Assembly: GCA_947086655.1 (NCBI GenBank)
Contig: CAMTZM010000017.1
Span: forward strand, 1 to 44,574
Length of the DNA: 44,574 bases
Direction: 5' to 3'
Source of the DNA: an uncultured Eubacteriaceae bacterium
Lineage (GTDB): Bacteria > Bacillota > Clostridia > Lachnospirales > CAG-274
Shown: in pieces, positions 42,459 through 44,574 of the stretch
Numbering within the stretch: position 1 is the stretch's first letter
Layout of the letters: each line of letters starts with the position of its first letter
Program-made: the position numbers and the translations under genes
Notes under the pieces: generated by a model
Told to the model about the DNA's origin: nothing
Seen by the model: only the letters and a program-made list of their open reading frames with translations
Database searches by the model: none

Positions 42459-42574
42459 AACCGACATAATGAAGTCTCCTACCTTAATAGGCGGGAGCAT
42501 TTATCTGGAATTTTAATCTCATTTACTATATCGGTTATGAGTATTTTTGCAAAGCAAAAATTTAAATAGTCTTT
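42459..42574 (+). repeat. Dispersed intergenic repeat, family 1, copy D (full-length form)
   Basis: AACCGA (42459-42464) can pair with TCGGTT (42531-42536). Inside lies CTCCTACCT with AGGCGGGAG (one mismatch). After the outer stem, ATTTTTGC (42543-42550) pairs perfectly with GCAAAAAT (42554-42561), followed by AATAGTCTTTG. It is the most complete copy, in the gap before tRNA-Arg. Confidence 0.65.
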
Positions 42575-42640
42575 GATAAATAAAAATTCATTTGCAAATT
42601 TTATAGCATGTGAATTTTTATTTTTTTGAAAATACAGTTG

Positions 42641-42669
42641 TTGACATTTATAGCCTTAATGTGTAAAAT
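42641..42669 (+). promoter_or_regulatory. tRNA-Arg promoter
   Basis: TTGACA (42641-42646), 17-base spacer, TAAAAT (42664-42669), 11 bases before the tRNA. Confidence 0.8.
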
Positions 42670-42679
42670 ATATTTGCCT

Positions 42680-42752
42680 GCACTATTAGCTCAGTGGATA
42701 GAGCGTTCGGCTCCGAACCGAAAGGTCATGGGTTCAATTCCCGTATAGTGCG
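42680..42752 (+). tRNA. tRNA-Arg (CCG)
   Basis: The 73 bases fold as a complete cloverleaf. The acceptor stem is GCACTAT/ATAGTGC, the D stem GCTC/GAGC, the anticodon stem TTCGG/CCGAA around loop CTCCGAA (anticodon CCG, reading CGG), and the T arm ATGGG-TTCAATT-CCCGT. The discriminator base is G, and CCA is not encoded. Confidence 0.95.
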
Positions 42753-42756
42753 TTTT

Positions 42757-42791
42757 ATGTGCCTTATAAAGTGAAAACTTATAAGGCATAT
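42757..42791 (+). terminator. Terminator after tRNA-Arg
   Basis: ATGTGCCTTATAA (42757-42769) pairs with TTATAAGGCATAT (42779-42791), followed by TTGTTTT. It lies immediately downstream of the tRNA and upstream of pepT. Confidence 0.75.
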
Positions 42792-42826
42792 TTGTTTTAA
42801 AATTTACTAAAAAGGAATGAAAATAA

Positions 42827-44041
42827 ATGAAATATGAAAATTTATTAAATACATTTATTGAACTTGTTAAAATAGATACAAGTTCTAAACCGCATTCAAA
42901 TACTGTTCCGTCAACATTAAAACAGCTTAAAATGGCTGAAATTCTTGAAGAAAAATTAAAAAATATAGGTATGGAAGATGTATCAGTAAGTAAGTATGGC
43001 TATGTAACAGGCAAAATTAACGCTAATACGGAAAAATTGACTGATAAAATAGGATTTATAGCACATATGGATACAAGTCCTGAATATAGCGGCAAAAATG
43101 TACAGCCTCAAATAATTCATAACTATGACGGAGAAGATATTATTTTAAAAGATAAAATAATAATTTCTCCAAAACAGTTTCCGTATCTTTTGACTTTAAA
43201 AGGACAAACTATAATAACAGCTGACGGAACTACGCTTTTAGGTGCAGACGATAAGGCAGGAATAGCAGAAATAATAACGGCAATTGAATATATAATTAAT
43301 AATCCTAATATAACACATTGTGAAATTCATGTTTGTTTTACACCTGATGAGGAGATAGGAAAAGGCGCTGATTATTTTGATGTTGATAAATTTGGGTGTG
43401 ATTACGCATATACAATTGACGGAGGAGAATTGGGAGAATTGAATTATGAGACGTTTAACGCTTCTCATTGCTGTATAAATATAAAAGGCAAAAGTGTGCA
43501 TCCCGGAAGTGCTAAAGGCGTAATGGTAAATGCCGCAAATATAGCAAGCGAATTTATATCAATGATTCCAAAGCTTGAAACACCGGAAAATACAGATAAA
43601 AAAGAGGGTTTTTATCATTTAATTAATATTAATGCTGAAGTAAGTTCGGCAAAAGTGGAATATATAATAAGAGATTTTACAAAAGAAGGTCTTAATAAGA
43701 AAAAAGAAGTATTAAGAAAAATAGCTGACAATATAAATGAAAGATATGCTTTTAATCCAATAAATATAGATATTAAAGATGAATATGAAAATATGTATGA
43801 GATATTAAAAAATAAAGAATATATAATAGAACGTGCTAAAAAGGCGTATGCCAATTCAGGGGTAAATGCTAAAATAGTTCCTGTAAGAGGAGGAACTGAC
43901 GGTTCAAGATTGTCTTTTATGAATTTGCCATGTCCGAATATATTTACAGGCGGACAAAATTTTCATGGTCCATATGAGTATATATCTCTCGAAAGTATGG
44001 AAAAGGCAGTTGACGTTATAATAAATACAGTAATATTATAA
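42827..44041 (+). CDS. pepT: Peptidase T (tripeptide aminopeptidase)
   Basis: 404-residue cytosolic M20-family zinc exopeptidase releasing the N-terminal residue of tripeptides. The dinuclear zinc ligands and catalytic residues are visible: AHMDTS (H80, D82), LGADDKAG (D141), FTPDEEIGKG (E175-E176), TIDGGELG (D198) and NFHGPYEY near 380. VRGGTDGSRLSFMNLPCPNI is the C-terminal family signature. AAGGAATG precedes the ATG at a fair distance. It lies between two tRNA loci and is followed by a family 2 palindrome. Confidence 0.95.
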   Translation: MKYENLLNTFIELVKIDTSSKPHSNTVPSTLKQLKMAEILEEKLKNIGMEDVSVSKYGYVTGKINANTEKLTDKIGFIAHMDTSPEYSGKNVQPQIIHNYDGEDIILKDKIIISPKQFPYLLTLKGQTIITADGTTLLGADDKAGIAEIITAIEYIINNPNITHCEIHVCFTPDEEIGKGADYFDVDKFGCDYAYTIDGGELGELNYETFNASHCCINIKGKSVHPGSAKGVMVNAANIASEFISMIPKLETPENTDKKEGFYHLININAEVSSAKVEYIIRDFTKEGLNKKKEVLRKIADNINERYAFNPINIDIKDEYENMYEILKNKEYIIERAKKAYANSGVNAKIVPVRGGTDGSRLSFMNLPCPNIFTGGQNFHGPYEYISLESMEKAVDVIINTVIL

Positions 44042-44046
44042 AGTTT

Positions 44047-44094
44047 AAAGCGTATATGAAAACTGAAATATAAATATAGTTTTCATATGCGTTT
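44047..44094. repeat. Dispersed palindromic repeat, family 2, copy 2
   Basis: AAAGCGTATATGAAAACT (44047-44064) pairs with AGTTTTCATATGCGTTT (44078-44094), 17 pairs including two G-U. The copy at 17920-17965 has the same arms. Confidence 0.65.
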
Positions 44095-44155
44095 CATTAA
44101 AAATAATATTGATTTTTACATTGTCAGATTTTTTAAAAAAATTTAAAAAAAAGTG

Positions 44156-44184
44156 TTGACAAAATTATGTTAATGTTGTATCAT
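44156..44184 (+). promoter_or_regulatory. tRNA-Ser promoter
   Basis: TTGACA (44156-44161), 17-base spacer, TATCAT (44179-44184). A small ACGAG/CTCGT hairpin lies in the leader. Confidence 0.75.
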
Positions 44185-44225
44185 ATTATTTGTTGACGAG
44201 GTAAACTCGTTTGAATATTTAAAAT

Positions 44226-44311
44226 GGAGAGGTGTCCGAGTGGTTTAAGGAGCTGGTCTTGAAAACCAGTGACTCCGCAAGGGGCCGTGGGTTCGAATCC
44301 CACCCTCTCCG
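44226..44311 (+). tRNA. tRNA-Ser (TGA)
   Basis: An 86-base class II tRNA with long variable arm. The acceptor stem is GGAGAGG/CCTCTCC and the anticodon stem CTGGT/ACCAG around loop CTTGAAA (anticodon TGA). The variable arm reads GACTCCGCAAGGGGCC, and the T arm GTGGG-TTCGAAT-CCCAC. CCA is not encoded. Confidence 0.95.
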
Positions 44312-44333
44312 TTATTTTTTTTGTCTTCAGCTT

Positions 44334-44422
44334 GGAGAAGTACCCAAGTGGTTGAAGGGGCTCCCCTGGAAAGGGAGTAGGTCGTTAATAGCGGTGCGAG
44401 GGTTCAAATCCCTCCTTCTCCG
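44334..44422 (+). tRNA. tRNA-Ser (GGA)
   Basis: An 89-base class II tRNA. The acceptor stem is GGAGAAG/CTTCTCC, the anticodon stem CTCCC/GGGAG around loop CTGGAAA (anticodon GGA), a long variable arm follows, and the T arm is GAGGG-TTCAAAT-CCCTC. It lies 22 bases after tRNA-Ser (TGA), so both are probably cut from one transcript. A T7 tract follows directly. Confidence 0.95.
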
Positions 44423-44449
44423 TTTTTTTATAAAAAATAAAAAAAGATG

Positions 44450-44478
44450 TTGACAATTTAAAAATAATATGATATAGT
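44450..44478 (+). promoter_or_regulatory. Strong promoter P1 before probable rRNA operon
   Basis: TTGACA (44450-44455), 17-base spacer, TATAGT (44473-44478). It comes just after the tRNA-Ser terminator tract, first of two tandem promoters. Confidence 0.75.
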
Positions 44479-44529
44479 AAATAAGCTGTTGGGAAATGTA
44501 TTAATTTGAAAAAAATTAGAAAAAAGTTC

Positions 44530-44558
44530 TTGACAACGGCTGGAAGATATGATAAACT
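44530..44558 (+). promoter_or_regulatory. Strong promoter P2 before probable rRNA operon
   Basis: TTGACA (44530-44535), 17-base spacer, TAAACT (44553-44558), preceded by an A-rich tract. It is followed by AATCAAGTCGCTGAAA at the window end, which resembles rRNA leader starts in Clostridia. Confidence 0.75.
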
Positions 44559-44574
44559 AATCAAGTCGCTGAAA

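Noticed and set aside
44232..44453. 73-codon open frame at the window end
   Set aside because: It runs through both tRNA-Ser genes and is an artefact of their sequence.

Overview
The window is about 44.6 kb of AT-rich DNA from a low-GC Gram-positive bacterium. A dipicolinate synthase subunit (endospore formation), a FlgM-FlgN-FlgK-FlgL-FliW-CsrA flagellar run, strong AGGAGG ribosome binding sites, RecD2 and the gene repertoire point to a motile, spore-forming member of the Clostridia, probably near the Lachnospiraceae. That placement is inference from gene content; no rRNA sequence is in the window.

Layout. 1-822: right part of an IS200/IS605-family element, with the tnpA 3' end, an internally deleted tnpB and a structured omegaRNA/right-end region. 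It ends about 55 bp before alaS. 877-7041: alaS, rsmA/ksgA (apparently starting at ATT), a protein of unknown function with a charged linker, trmB and a small lysine-rich ORF. 7140-10093 (minus): a tandem array of four related secreted proteins. 10474-12650 (minus): CPBP membrane protease and AI-2E-family permease. 12835-18900: HD-GYP protein, dipicolinate synthase subunit B, a GCS2-type ligase plus ATP-grasp pair, endonuclease III, a TauE/SafE transporter split into two half-size genes, and a 57-residue protein. 19097-25261: glutamate synthase gltB-gltD behind an attenuator-like leader. 25391-29476: a Rossmann-fold protein and two tandem asparagine-synthetase-like proteins. 29557-31931 (minus): VanY-type carboxypeptidase and ProS. 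31932-32609: non-coding region with a dense cluster of DnaA boxes. 32610-35509: recD2 and comF. 35692-42410: the flagellar late-gene run. 42680-44574: tRNA-Arg, pepT, two tRNA-Ser genes and tandem promoters resembling an rRNA operon promoter.

How the genes fit together. Translation is well represented (alaS, proS, rsmA, trmB, three tRNAs, a likely rrn promoter). gltBD assimilates ammonia into glutamate. The GCS2/ATP-grasp pair could use glutamate to build a gamma-glutamyl compound. The flagellar run combines hook-filament junction proteins (FlgK twice, FlgL) with regulators (FlgM for the flagellar sigma factor, FliW-CsrA for flagellin translation).

Most unusual signals: (1) a family of intergenic elements able to fold with an AACCGA/TCGGTT outer stem and a 3' hairpin, in four copies; (2) seven DnaA-box-like sites within about 210 bp, away from dnaA; (3) the secreted-protein array, in which leader and signal peptide are better conserved than the mature domains; (4) tandem asparagine-synthetase-like proteins with Ser replacing the catalytic Cys, one carrying a G8 tract; (5) a hairpin covering the ribosome binding site of the dipicolinate synthase gene; (6) a probable ATT start codon for rsmA.
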